Assembly (NCBI RefSeq): GCF_033115175.1 | Contig: NC_084831.1 | Span: 78,997,502 to 79,061,501 of the forward strand | Length of the DNA: 64,000 nucleotides | Reading direction: 5' to 3' | From: Lepus europaeus | Lineage: Eukaryota; Chordata; Mammalia; Lagomorpha; Leporidae | The notes under the pieces: model-generated | The model's input: the letters and a program-made list of their open reading frames with translations, nothing else | What the model was told of the DNA's origin: nothing | The model's database searches: none | Position numbers and translations under genes: made by a program | Shown here: positions 54,471 through 64,000 of the stretch, piece after piece | How positions within the stretch are numbered: the stretch's first letter is position 1 | How the letters are laid out: the number at the start of each line of letters is the position of its first letter

Positions 54471-55040
54471 TTTCATCTCTAAACGGCCAGATTGAAGGCA
54501 GACCTCACGAACACCCCAGGCAAGCAACACTGACTAGAGATAGAGGCCATACACAGAATGGTTTGCAACTCTTTAGCAGAACAGAAGCACGTAAAAGCCA
54601 ATAGTCATTTTTATTAAAGTTCAAACACAATGCTATATTTGTGATGAGCTCCAGGCTCATGGCTTATAGGAATTGGGGAGAAAATGGTCTTTCTGTATGC
54701 ATGGTGATGGACAGAGCTGTATTTGATAAAAGGAAATTTAGGAAAAAGCAATTTAAAATGACTGAAGGATTTTTTTTTTTAAAGAGAAAAGAAATGTCTA
54801 AAAAAGAAAAGGTTAATGAGTAAGCAGCAACCTAGCTTCATATTCAGCTGATCTCCATAATAGAGCTAGTGTTTGGGGACCAAAATAACCTCATATTATA
54901 GGCTTTCTGCGATTCAGGGAGGGAGCTGCACAAGAAATTACCATGTAGTCTGGGACGGAGTTAGACCCACAGTGTAACCCCATCTCTGCCTGCGTCCATT
55001 CCAAAGGTCCAGCGCAAACCCTTTCCTCTGCTCTCGTAAG
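54471..55040. other. Unclassified segment
   Basis: No gene or repeat recognised. Confidence 0.4.
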
Positions 55041-55044
55041 AAAA

Positions 55045-55235
55045 ATTTGGCCTTGTGGTTAAAAGCAAAGAAGCTGGAGTAGAAAAAGCTGAGGTGGGAG
55101 TACCGGCACCACCATCAACTCACTATGTTGTAGCATGTTAGCCCTCCGAAACTGTAGCGTCCTCGTGTGGAAGTGGGGCTACCACTAGTGCCTGCGCCAG
55201 AGGGCTGTGTGAGTGACAACTTGAGAACACACACT
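55045..55235 (+). mobile_element. MIR, plus strand
   Basis: 'ccttgtggttaaaagcaaag', 'aactgtagcgtcctcgtgtg', then 'gcgccagagggctgtgtgag' correspond to diverged MIR blocks. Confidence 0.6.
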
Positions 55236-55244
55236 GAGGATAAA

Positions 55245-55700
55245 GTCTTCTCCCCTAAGTGCCATTAGGTAGAACCCAACTCAATAGTTCATTTTACACA
55301 TAAGAAACTAGAGGGACTGACGCTGTGGTGTAGAGGGTAAAGTTGCCACCTGCAGTGCTGGCATCCCATGTGGGCACTGGTTCAAGTCCTGGCTGCTCCA
55401 CTTCCAATCCAGCTCTCTGCTATGGCCCAGAAAAGCAGTAGAAGATGGCCCAAGTCCTTGGGTCCCTGCACCCGTGAAGAGACCTGGATGAAGCTCCTGG
55501 CTCCTGGCTTCGGATCAGCGCAGCTCTGGCCGTTACAGCCAGAGTTCTCTCTGTGAACTCTGATTTTCAAATAAATAAATAAATCTTAAAAAAAAAAAAA
55601 GAAACTAGAACACAGAGATGTTATGACTATCTCACATTGCACAATGCGTTTGTTACAAAGTCCAGAAACAGAACTTAGATATTGATTCTTAATTCAGTAT
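55245..55700 (-). mobile_element. MIR, minus strand, split by a CSINE
   Basis: 'ttcattttacacataagaaa' before the CSINE and 'actagaacacagagatgtta', 'actatctcacattgcacaat' after it are an inverted MIR core. Confidence 0.65.
55313..55598 (+). mobile_element. CSINE, plus strand
   Basis: Head 'gggactgacgctgtggtgta', shortened CT zone, tail AAATAAATAAATAAATCTTA and poly(A). A perfect 11-bp TSD, aagaaactaga, is at 55302-55312 and 55599-55609. Confidence 0.96.
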
Positions 55701-56072
55701 ATTTGCACTAAACATGCTTCCACTGCTACAGAGCTCCACAAATATCTCCCACATGGGTTTTGACCTTTTCTGAACATCAACTGTATTTCCAACAGGTATC
55801 ATCGATATAACTTTTAGCATACTCTATAAAAGTGTTCCCTCAACTATCTTATAGATGCCTTGAAGTGACACAAGTGGTTTCACATGTCTTCTGTCCAGCC
55901 TCAGGAGCCCACTCAAACACTGGGGACAGACTGTTCTTGATTGATAGAGTGGTTTGTTTAAGAGGTTCTACTTGGAATAAAATGTTACTGTGAGAAAGGG
56001 AACAAATGTCAAGGTCTGCAAAAGATCAGAGCAGAGGAAACAGGTTTTGAATACACCCAAAGAGTCCCATAC
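55700..56072. other. Unclassified segment
   Basis: Nothing recognised. Confidence 0.4.
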
Positions 56073-56089
56073 AAAATTAACCGTAAAAT

Positions 56090-56400
56090 GGGGCCAGCTG
56101 GGATGGCATTGTGGTGTCATGGGCCGGCATCCCATATGGGCACCAGTTCAAGTCCTGGCTGCTTTACTTCTGATCCACCTATCTGCTCATGGTCTTGGGA
56201 AAAGCAGTAGAAGATGGCCCCAAAATCTCAGCAACCACATGGAAGACCCAGATGAAGCTCCTGGCTCCTGGCTTTAGCCCAGGCCAGACCTGGTCATTTT
56301 GACGATTTGGGGAGTGAACAAGTGGATGGAAGATCTCTTTGTGTCTCTCCCTCTCTCTCTATAACTCTGCCTTTTAAATAAATAAATCCATCCTTTAAAA
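56090..56400 (+). mobile_element. CSINE, plus strand
   Basis: Head with a small deletion ('ggtgtcatgggccggcatcc'), tail AAATAAATAAATCCATCCTT. TSDs aaaattaaccgtaaaa (56073-56088) and aaaattaaccacaaaa (56401-56416). Confidence 0.95.
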
Positions 56401-56416
56401 AAAATTAACCACAAAA

Positions 56417-56769
56417 GAATTTAAACACAGGAAAATGGAAAAAAGGCAGCTGAAGATTCTCTCCTTATGTAATTTTTTTAAAAAAAAAGACAGTCTATTT
56501 TTAAACAAAAATAGGTTGACACAGGCCATTGGTTCTTGACCTGTAGTCTGTAAACTCCAGAGTTGCAGAGTTCTTGCCAAGGATCTGCAGACTGATTTGC
56601 ATCACACACATTACAGAATGAATGAATGAATAAGATCTCGTACTTATGTGCAATATGTTTTTGCCCCCAGATACATGTGGATAAATATGCCTATGTTAAT
56701 TTAATAAAATTCAAAATTTTCAAAGATGCTATAAATTTAATTTTTCATCAATAAAAACAATGGCTAGAA
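56417..56769. other. Unclassified AT-rich segment
   Basis: No confident assignment. The part near 56530-56600 (ctgtagtctgtaaactcc) may be an old DNA-transposon scrap. Confidence 0.3.
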
Positions 56770-56965
56770 TTATTTATAGAGAATACTTTGTTATCCTCTC
56801 AATGGTATGCAGGAAATAGGTATAATTGTTATTTCCATTTGATAGATAAGAAACTGAGATGTGGAGACACTGAGAAACTCGTCCTTCGGTTTTGCTAGTA
56901 GTAAATCATGTGGCTAGAAACTGTCTTCAAAGCTTGCATTGTAGTTACCCATGCTGAGCCATTTC
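56770..56965 (-). mobile_element. MIR, minus strand
   Basis: 'ttgttatttccatttgatag', 'ataagaaactgagatgtgga' and 'actgagaaactcgtccttcg' form an inverted MIR core. Confidence 0.75.
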
Positions 56966-57394
56966 TTGGTTACCAGTATAAAAACATCACTTTGCCTATT
57001 TCATACATGTCTATGTGTGTAGAGGGCGGGTGCTTATCCATAACATTTTATGTTCAAAAATGATTCTTACATCTGCAAAGATCAATAACAACACAAACTG
57101 CTGGTCAAAATGGCTCCAGAAAATTAGCTCTGTGACTTTGGGAAATATGAGTGTTCAGAAGATTCAATGGGTAGATCTCTAGAGATAGCTCCAAGCCAGA
57201 AATTCTATCATCCTATAATTTAGATTAGCATTTCCCAAAGTGGATTCTGCAAGAATGCTGATCCTAAGAAATGCTCCACAGAAAATGTTTCCATGATTAA
57301 ATTTTTGAAAAACACCATGAACTAAAAGGACCATCATATACAAAAGAGAATATTCTCTTTTGGAGATTCACAATTACACATTCATGTATTAAAG
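56966..57394. other. Unclassified segment with a possible MER scrap
   Basis: 57225-57320 ('gcatttcccaaagtggattc', then 'aaatgctccacagaaaatg') resembles a mammalian MER-type DNA transposon that I cannot name. Confidence 0.3.
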
Positions 57395-57403
57395 GCACTG
57401 AGA

Positions 57404-57733
57404 GGGTCCAGCACTCTGGTGTGGCAGGTAAAACCGCCGCCTGCAGTTCTAGCATCCCACATGGGTGCTGGTTCAAGTCCTGGCTGCTTCACTTCAGATC
57501 CAGCTCTCTGCTATGGCCCAGGAAAGCAATGGAAAATGGCCCAAGTCCTTGGGCCTCTGCACCCACATGGGAAGCCCAGAAGAAGCTTCTGGCTCCTGGC
57601 TTCAGATCAGACCAGCTCCAGCTGTTGCGGCCATTTTGGGAGGGAACAAGCAGACAGAAGACTTTCTCTCTCTGCCTCTGCCTCTCTGTAACTCTGCCTT
57701 TCAAAAAAAATAAATAAATCTTTAAAAAGAAAA
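57404..57733 (+). mobile_element. CSINE, plus strand
   Basis: Head 'gggtccagcactctggtgtg', tail AAAAATAAATAAATCTTTAA. Flanks gcactgaga (57395-57403) and gctctgaga (57734-57742). Confidence 0.95.
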
Positions 57734-57861
57734 AGCTCTGAGAAGTCCTGCAGGACATTTGAATGCACAAAATTAAACAGGTTCTCTTCTTATAAGAATT
57801 TTTAGCAAGGAAACCTTTTTATTTTGTGTAACCCAGGGTACTCTAAAAATATTTGGGCATC

Positions 57862-58248
57862 GCCGGCGCCGCGGCTCACTAGGCTAATCCTCCGCCTTGC
57901 GGCACCGGCACACCGGGTTCTAGTCCCGGTCGGGGCACCGATCCTGTCCCGGTTGTCCCTCTTCCAGGCCAGCTCTCTGCTGTGGCCAGGGAGTGCAGTG
58001 GAGGATGGCCCAAGTGCTTGGGCCCTGCACCCCATGGGAGACCAGGATAAGTACCTGGCTCCTGCCATCGGATCAGCGCGGTGCGCCGGCCGCAGCGTGC
58101 CTACCGCGGCGGCCATTGGAGGGTGAACCAACGGCAAAAGGAAGACCTTTCTCTCTGTCTCTCTCTCACTGTCCACTCTGCCTGTCAAAAAATAAAAAAA
58201 TAAAAATAAATAAATAAATAAATAATAAATAAATAAATTAAAAAATAT
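57862..58248 (+). mobile_element. Young CSINE (GC-rich-head subfamily), plus strand, longest copy
   Basis: Head 'gccggcgccgcggctcacta' and box-B-like ggttctagtcc (57916-57926). A longer middle than sister copies includes 'gcgcggtgcgccggccgcag', followed by a long A-rich TAAA-type tail. A perfect 13-bp TSD, atatttgggcatc, is at 57849-57861 and 58249-58261. The best-preserved young CSINE in the window. Confidence 0.97.
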
Positions 58249-58261
58249 ATATTTGGGCATC

Positions 58262-58566
58262 AAACCCTTTTGTACATAAATATTTCATGGAACTAGTTCC
58301 ATAGACATGGCTAGTTTATAACTAGGGCAGTTAAAACATTCCTGTATAATACAATAGGCTATGAAAAGTGATATTCTGAGATTGTTCCCAAAACTATCAT
58401 TCTATGATAGTATTGGCTTTCATAAAGCTCTTTAGTCCAAAGTAGTATTTATCTAAGGACCATACAGTCTGATTATTTTTTGGTCTCTCTTCAAGCATGG
58501 GATAAAAGTTTGTAACAATGATAGTTAATCTGCTCTAAAGGTTATGGCCCTCTCTTCAAAATCCAT
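58262..58566. other. Unclassified segment
   Basis: Nothing recognised. Confidence 0.4.
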
Positions 58567-58720
58567 TCTAGACTAAGAGTTCTCAAACTCTGCCATCGCC
58601 AGAATCAGCTGGAAGTGTTGCTGCCCCAATGATTGCCAAGGCCCAGCCCCAGAGTCTCTCACTTTAGTACATGGGGGATGAGACCTGAGACTACAGGAGG
58701 CCACTAATAAGGTCCCAGGG
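58567..58720 (+). mobile_element. MER5-like hAT-Charlie fragment
   Basis: 'aagagttctcaaactctgcc', 'cagaatcagctggaagtg' and 'aggcccagccccagagtctc' follow the order of MER5-type elements. Confidence 0.5.
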
Positions 58721-60824
58721 GACACTGAGGCCCCTGGCAGAGGACAACTACACTCACCCGGAGCTCTGGGAGCAGGTGAGACCACGGAGCAGACCAGAGA
58801 AGACATCCATTAGGTCTCTGCTTGCATCATCGAGGGCTCCTCCCTTCCCTCTTGCTATGCATAACCACAATTCTTGGTTATTTGGCCAAATAACCATGGC
58901 ATTTTCTTTGTGCTTTATATTTTTACTTACACAAGTCTCAACACTTCAAGTATGATGGACAAAATAAAGAGAATAGTCTTTGACCGAGCTTCGACAGAAG
59001 AAGGTATTCCAAAAACAGGCAATAGTCATCTATTTAAGAGTCAGTCTTGTATTTCCTCACTCCAATCATAAGGGGTACGTTTCAGTCGATAAATTTATCC
59101 TTCTCTCCTTGGAGGAGTGATTAAGTTACCGTTTGTTAATATAGATAGATGAGTTTACATTACTGGCACTTGGGCTAGGGCTCTGTTCACTCGAACCCAA
59201 AGTCAGCCTTTGGTTTCTACAGTAGAATAGTCTGTGTTGCCAGAGAATCTACAGTCATGGGGCTCTTGAAAATAATGGTGACTGTAAATGTAACTACAGA
59301 GTCAGACTCTCAGCAGGCCTGGTGTAATAGATGCGTTCCCAGGAAACTGCAAGTCAAATTACCAGCAATTGAATCCTATTTACATATTTACATATTCTAA
59401 TTTTAGATCCACCCAACTGGCACTGTTTCCCAACTCCAGCTTGAAGTTTCTTTGCCTTCTGCGGCTCTGCAGACCTAATGAACTGCCAAGGAAGCAAGAC
59501 AGAAATGAACTTTTCCTGACCATTCTCTAAGGTCTGCAGCATTTCATCTACACCAAATGTGCAACAAGAGTGTGAGCCAAAGAAAAGTGGGGGCTCAGAG
59601 AGGCTCCAGTCCCATGAACTACTTGCAACAATAACAAACCCCCCAGCCATAACTACTCAAACGGCCACTCACCTTTCACCCCACCTCATCAATCCCTAGC
59701 TCCAAGTCCTTAGCAATCCTTACATGGAATAGGGGAGCTCCTGCTTGAAAGGACAGCTGGAAAGAGAGAATGATTTGGCATTGGGATGAATTGGTCTTAA
59801 TCCATTATGTTTTTAAAGTTATCATTTTCATAGATCTAAGTATCACCTTCGAGGTGACAGTAGCTGAAATAGAAATTAAGTGAGAGAGTCAAAGTGGGTG
59901 CTAATGGTAAGATCAAATCAATACATTGCAGTCAGAAGGATGCAAATTATCGCAGACCGTTAATAAGCCCAGTGAACGACCAATGCAAATAATAAAAATG
60001 TACAAGTAAGAGGTCCTGCATGACCCCACATATGCTAACCCGGGGCTTGAGCAGCACATACAGCATCTGACTGCTCCAGCCACAGTGAAAGCAGTAGCAA
60101 CAACTCGCTCATTCTGGCTTGGTTATATAAGGCAGTTCATGGCAGGGTTCTTGGTTAAAAGGAAAACATCCCGTCTACCCAGGCTCTGAAACCCTATGCA
60201 AACAACATTCTCACAAGTAAGCTGAGCTCTGCCCACGGAGCATTCTTTAGGGCTTAGCACATGTATAAGCTGAGTTGCCCGCCATTCTCCACACAATATC
60301 AGGAAGGATTTTATGAATGTGCAATCTTAGGTTTTAAAAGGAGATCGCAAGAGTCGACAATGACCTAAACTCCTGGTGAATGTCAGCCTTTCAGCAAAGA
60401 GAATGTCACTAGCAATCCAGAGGACTCCACAGGGTGGCTGTGCATTTTGAAACCAGGAAAGGAATTGCCAGTTTTAATGGTTGCTGGGGTGTGAGAGACA
60501 CGGCAATTGGACAGCTCATGATACCTCTGGGAAATAGTTCGTCAGAAATAAACAAGGTTTGTGAATAGAGTCTACTACTCTGGGATCTGCTGGTTTTCCC
60601 TGGCTGATTTCCCAGATTACTTCGGTTAACTTTATGTCAACAGAAACCCAGCCTCTTCTGCACAGACTTCAATGCCACTATTCTGAAGAGATTGGTACCA
60701 ACTCTTGGCTCATTCAGAGTATCAGAGTTTCTAAGTCAGAAACCCAGACCACCATGAGTTAAACCGAGTTCTTACTTTCTTGTCTTCATTTAACATTTAC
60801 CTGGTCACCTGTAACTGGTCCAAT
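58721..60824. other. Repeat-poor segment with octamer and TATA-like motifs
   Basis: No young repeat. ATGCAAAT octamers lie at 59940-59947 and 59983-59990, a related atgcaaac at 60196-60203, and TATATAA at 60124-60130. A 98-codon minus frame (59650 to 59354) is unrecognised. Could be conserved non-coding DNA; untested. Confidence 0.35.
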
Positions 60825-61185
60825 GAGAGACACTGATGATACAAAGATGGTAGGAAGTAGTCTTCTCCCCCAAGGGGTTCAGCTTACCCACACAAACAAA
60901 AGGCACAGTCAGGAAATGCACATGGCACCTCAGGGCCACAAATGTCCTTAACAGAAGACAGGACCTCGTGGGCATCTGCAGGTAGCACACCTGACTGCAT
61001 CGTGCCTCCTCGAGGTGGGATTTCAGTCGGGTGTTGGTTGATGAGGATAGCAAAGCAGAGACATAATCACATGCAAAGATGTAGCACCATGATGGAGCAT
61101 GGCAGGCCCAGAGAATGGTGTGGGGCTCTGTGTGGTGGCAGTAGCCAAGAGTCTGAGAGAACTGAGGCAAGAAACAGCTGTGAAT
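60825..61185 (-). mobile_element. Possible L2 fragment, minus strand
   Basis: 'cccccaaggggttcagctta' and 'agcaccatgatggagcatgg' resemble the inverted L2 3' region. The 121-codon minus frame across it is therefore not considered a gene. Confidence 0.35.
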
Positions 61186-61489
61186 CTTGCCCTTCTTAAC
61201 AAGGGTTTGGGGTGGACTTGAGAAGTTAGACGTGTCCAGGGCTACTGAGGTATTGACTCACTAGGATGAGTGTGTGGGAGAGAGGGGGACATGAAAGCCC
61301 GAAGGGATGACTGCTCCTCCCAAGTATCCAATCCAAATGCATCTGGACAAATCTTTGCTGAGGGAATTCTGAGGCTAGTGATGAATGGTATCAGTGTAAT
61401 CTACCATTGCTGAAAAAGTGAGGATAGTGTTTCTGATAGATCAGCAGAGAAAGCAAGCCCTCTCCTTCCCACTCAACAGGATACACAAT

Positions 61490-61795
61490 CTCCTATGTAC
61501 ACTGGTCACCTCCTTTGTCTAAAATCTCAGCTGTCCAGCACCACCAGAGTTGTCTTCTTAAAACACAGCTTAAAAACCTGGCTTCCCAGTGACTATCGAA
61601 TCTGAAGTCCAAGTTCTTCAGCAATCTTAGCTTTTCCTCATATGGCCTACTTTTCTACTCTTGTGCTCTTGCTCATGTAGGAGTGACATGCCTTTCTCCT
61701 CTATTCTTGGGCTGTCTAAACTCGACTTTTCCTTCAAAGTCCAGCATAACGGCCACCCCCTCAGTGAAGCTCCTTACTTCTCATGATGACTCCTT
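61490..61795 (+). mobile_element. L2 LINE fragment, plus strand
   Basis: 'tttgtctaaaatctcagctg', 'ctgaagtccaagttcttcag', 'cctcatatggcctacttttc' and 'ccttcaaagtccagcataac' follow the L2 3' order. Confidence 0.6.
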
Positions 61796-61799
61796 CCCA

Positions 61800-62110
61800 T
61801 CAGGAAGTATAGTCTAATTTCTCCCCCTTGAATCTGGGATGACCTCATGACTCACTTGCAACCAATGGAATGCTGCTGAGGTCATGCCGCCTGAATTTTG
61901 AGGCTAGATATGAAAGGACTATGCAGCTTCCTCCTTGCTCTCTTGGGATCCTTGTTCCGGGGAAGTAAGCTACCATGTGAGATATCCAGCTCCCCGACAC
62001 TGCAGGACTGGAAAGACTGTGGACATACTCCAGTAGGCAGGCCTGGCTGAGCCCATGTGCAGTCATTTCCACCAGGGTATCAGGCAAAGAGGCGAGTAAA
62101 ATCATGTTGG
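61800..62110 (+). mobile_element. Possible LTR fragment
   Basis: 'tctcccccttgaatctggga', 'caaccaatggaatgctgctg' and 'cttgctctcttgggatcctt' resemble a common mammalian LTR, but the family is not certain. Confidence 0.35.
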
Positions 62111-62252
62111 ATCTTCCTAAGTCGCCTCCCTGCTAGCTGGGCAGCAATTAGTGACCTCAGTCCTCTCCAGGAAGGGCAGTAAAGAGACTCAGAGGAAGCT
62201 GCCTGATTTCTGACCACAGAATCCATGAGATAAGATTTGATGGTGCTGTTTT

Positions 62253-62603
62253 TTTATGAACATTTATGTATTCATTTATTTTAACTTTGTGTTTTATTTA
62301 TTTAAAAGGCAGAATGATACACACACACACACTCATGGGGAGTGGGGGGAGAGAGAGAGAGAAAGACCTCGAGTTATTCCCCAAATGCCCACAACAGCCA
62401 GGACTGGGCAAAGCCAAAGTCAGGAGCTGGAAACTCCATCTGGACCCCACACATGGGTAGCAGGGATGCAAGTATGTGAGCCATCACCTGCTGCCTCTCG
62501 GGTGCCTTAGTAGGAATCTGGATCAGAAATGGAGGCACTCTGATCTGGGAAGTATGTGTCCCATGCTCAGGTTTGACCCACTGTACCACAACACCTAACC
62601 CCC
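62253..62603 (-). mobile_element. CSINE, minus strand
   Basis: Tail 'tgttttatttatttaaaagg', a (CA)n insertion, GA zone, older-type head ending 'cacaacacctaaccccc'. TSD atggt(g/a)ctgtttt at 62240-62252 and 62604-62616. Confidence 0.93.
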
Positions 62604-62631
62604 ATGGTACTGTTTTAAGTTACTAAATTTT

Positions 62632-62964
62632 TTTAAAGATTTGTTAATTTATTTATTTGAAAGGCAGAATTACTGAGAGAGGGGCAGAAAGAGAGAAGGA
62701 GAGAAAGATCTTCCACCCACTGGTTTACTTCTCAAATGGCCACAATGCCTGGGACTGGGCCAGGCTAGAGCCAGGAACTCCATCTGGTTCTCCCACATAG
62801 GTGGCAGGGGCCACAGCACTTGGCCATCTTCTGTTGCTTTCCCAGACACATTAGCAGGGAGCTGGATGGGAAATGGAACAGCCAGGAATCAAACTGGCAC
62901 TCTCAGGGGATGCTGGTGTGCAGGTAGTGGTGGCTTAGCCCACTGTGCCACGATGTTGACGCCC
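62632..62964 (-). mobile_element. CSINE, minus strand
   Basis: Full copy ending 'gtgccacgatgttgacgccc'. TSDs taagttactaaatttt (62616-62631) and taagttattaaatttt (62965-62980). Confidence 0.95.
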
Positions 62965-62980
62965 TAAGTTATTAAATTTT

Positions 62981-63317
62981 GAGGTAGATTTTTTACACAG
63001 TAGTAAACATGGGAAAAGTCAGGGAATGAATCCCTGGACTTTCCTTTTACTCTGAGAGCTAAACCGTCTTCTGAAATAGTCATAATCACAATTTAAGATG
63101 AAAACATTCGGAATCTCCTGGCACATTGAGGGTGCGTGGTGAGCACCACAGAGTGAGCTGGGTCCTAACTGGCCCTGAAGCCAAAAGTCAGTGGGGATGG
63201 AGAGGTTCCCAGGAGGGAGCAGTGCTGCTGACCTGACCAGGAAAAGGAGCGCTCATAGGCCTGGGATGTCCACTCCACTTTGTAGAGGCGCAAATTGGAG
63301 GCCAGAGGCATGGATGG
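62981..63317. other. Unclassified segment
   Basis: No recognised repeat or gene. Confidence 0.4.
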
Positions 63318-63328
63318 ATTCTTCATCA

Positions 63329-63664
63329 GCGCTGGCGCATGGCACAAGTGGGTAAAGCCTCTGCCTGCGATGCCAGCATCCCACATGGACTCTGGTTCAA
63401 GTCCCAGCTGCTCCAGTTACGTTCCAGCTCCCTGTTAATGGCCTAGGAAAAGCAGCAGAAGATGGCCCAAGGGCTTTGGGCCCCTGCTACCCACCTGGGA
63501 GACCCAGAAGAAGCTTCTGGCTCCTGGCTTTGGCCTGGCCCAGCCCTGGCTGTTGCAACCATTTGAGGAGTGAACCAGCAGATGGAAGATCTTTCTGTGT
63601 GTGTGTGTGTGTGTATCTCCTCTTCTCTCTGTAATTCTTTCAAATAAATAAATCTTTTAAAAAA
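63329..63664 (+). mobile_element. CSINE, plus strand
   Basis: Head 'gcgctggcgcatggcacaag', a (GT)n tract in place of part of the CT zone, tail CAAATAAATAAATCTTTTAA. A perfect 11-bp TSD, attcttcatca, is at 63318-63328 and 63665-63675. Confidence 0.96.
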
Positions 63665-63702
63665 ATTCTTCATCACTGCCAGACGGTGGAAAACAGAGAT
63701 CC

Positions 63703-64000
63703 TATGAATGGGCACCATGGCATGATGGTATAGCAGGTTAAGCCATTGCTTGGGGTGCCTGCAACCCCTGAATACCTGGGATCAACTTCCCCCTCTGCTT
63801 CCCACACTTGATCTGCTTCCCATCCAGCCCCCAGCTAATATGCCTGGGAGGCAGCAGATAATAGCCCAAGTACTGGGTTCCTGTCAAAAATGTGGGAGAC
63901 CCAGATGGAGTTCCTGGCTCCTAGCTTTGGCCTGGCCCATCCCTGACTGTTGTGGGCATTTGGGGAATAAACGAGCAGATAGAGAGATCCCTCTCTCTCT
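63703..64000 (+). mobile_element. CSINE, plus strand, runs off the window
   Basis: Head 'gaatgggcaccatggcatga', older-type middle, reaching the CT zone at the last base. The tail lies beyond the window. Confidence 0.9.

Noticed and set aside
59354-59650. 98-codon minus ORF starting MAGGFVIVASSSWDWSL
   Set aside because: No family recognised, no A-tail or TSD of a retrocopy and no clear splice sites. Left unannotated as a gene.
60805-61170. 121-codon minus ORF
   Set aside because: It overlaps L2-like sequence and has no recognisable domain.
1-64000. CRISPR-like regularly repeated sequences or a prokaryotic defence or mobile system
   Set aside because: The repeats are roughly 300-bp dispersed SINEs in both orientations, with individual TSDs. 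The DNA is plainly mammalian, and no novel multi-gene system is present.

Overview
This is a gene-poor stretch of a mammalian nuclear genome, almost certainly a lagomorph and most likely rabbit (Oryctolagus cuniculus). The decisive evidence is nearly 60 copies of the lagomorph C-repeat SINE (CSINE): a tRNA-derived head with A and B boxes, a CT-rich 3' zone, and an AAATAAATAAATCTTT-type tail. Several copies have clean target-site duplications (TSDs). Three 3' ends of a rabbit-type L1 support the same assignment, with a G-rich 3' UTR ending in AATAAAAGTT and a poly(A) tail. MIR, L2, L3/CR1, L1M, Tigger, MER5 and MaLR LTR relics form the older mammalian layer. No bacterial operon, CRISPR array, phage or intact protein-coding gene is visible. 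Nearly all long open frames are readings through CSINEs.

Layout. 1-8.6 kb: an ancient L1M LINE cut by a MaLR LTR, a MIR and CSINEs. 8.8-13.3 kb: L2 remnants, one split by a 5'-truncated young L1. 13.4-14.4 kb: a Tigger DNA transposon carrying a MaLR LTR. 14.5-18.5 kb: CSINEs, L2, an LTR and a MIR. 18.9-19.7 kb: an RPL23A retrocopy broken by a CSINE. 20.6-22.1 kb: a four-deep nest (MIR > LTR > CSINE > young CSINE). 23.4-27.4 kb: L2/MIR plus a U2 snRNA fragment at 25.7 kb. 27.5-28.3 kb: a SEC61B retrocopy inside an old CSINE. 30.3-32.3 kb: mostly unclassified, with a CpG-enriched block ending at a good splice donor and a diverged direct repeat around it. 32.4-36 kb and 41.9-47.2 kb: dense CSINE clusters. 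40.7 kb: a possible minus-strand exon. 49-51 kb: a (TA)n tract, an L1 tail and three head-to-tail CSINEs. 53.5-54.5 kb: an L1 inside a MaLR LTR. 58.3-62.2 kb: the longest stretch with little young repeat, with octamer and TATA-like motifs. 62.2-64 kb: CSINEs running off the end.

Functionally this is most simply an intergenic or intronic region. Its content reflects LINE-driven retroposition of SINEs, of two mRNAs (RPL23A, SEC61B) and of U2 RNA. The only candidates for host function are the possible exon at 40749-40869, the CpG/donor block at 31.6-32.06 kb and a few low-repeat segments. Repeat names come from recognising consensus features by eye; exact subfamily names and outer boundaries (about +/-20 bp, more for old elements) are approximate.
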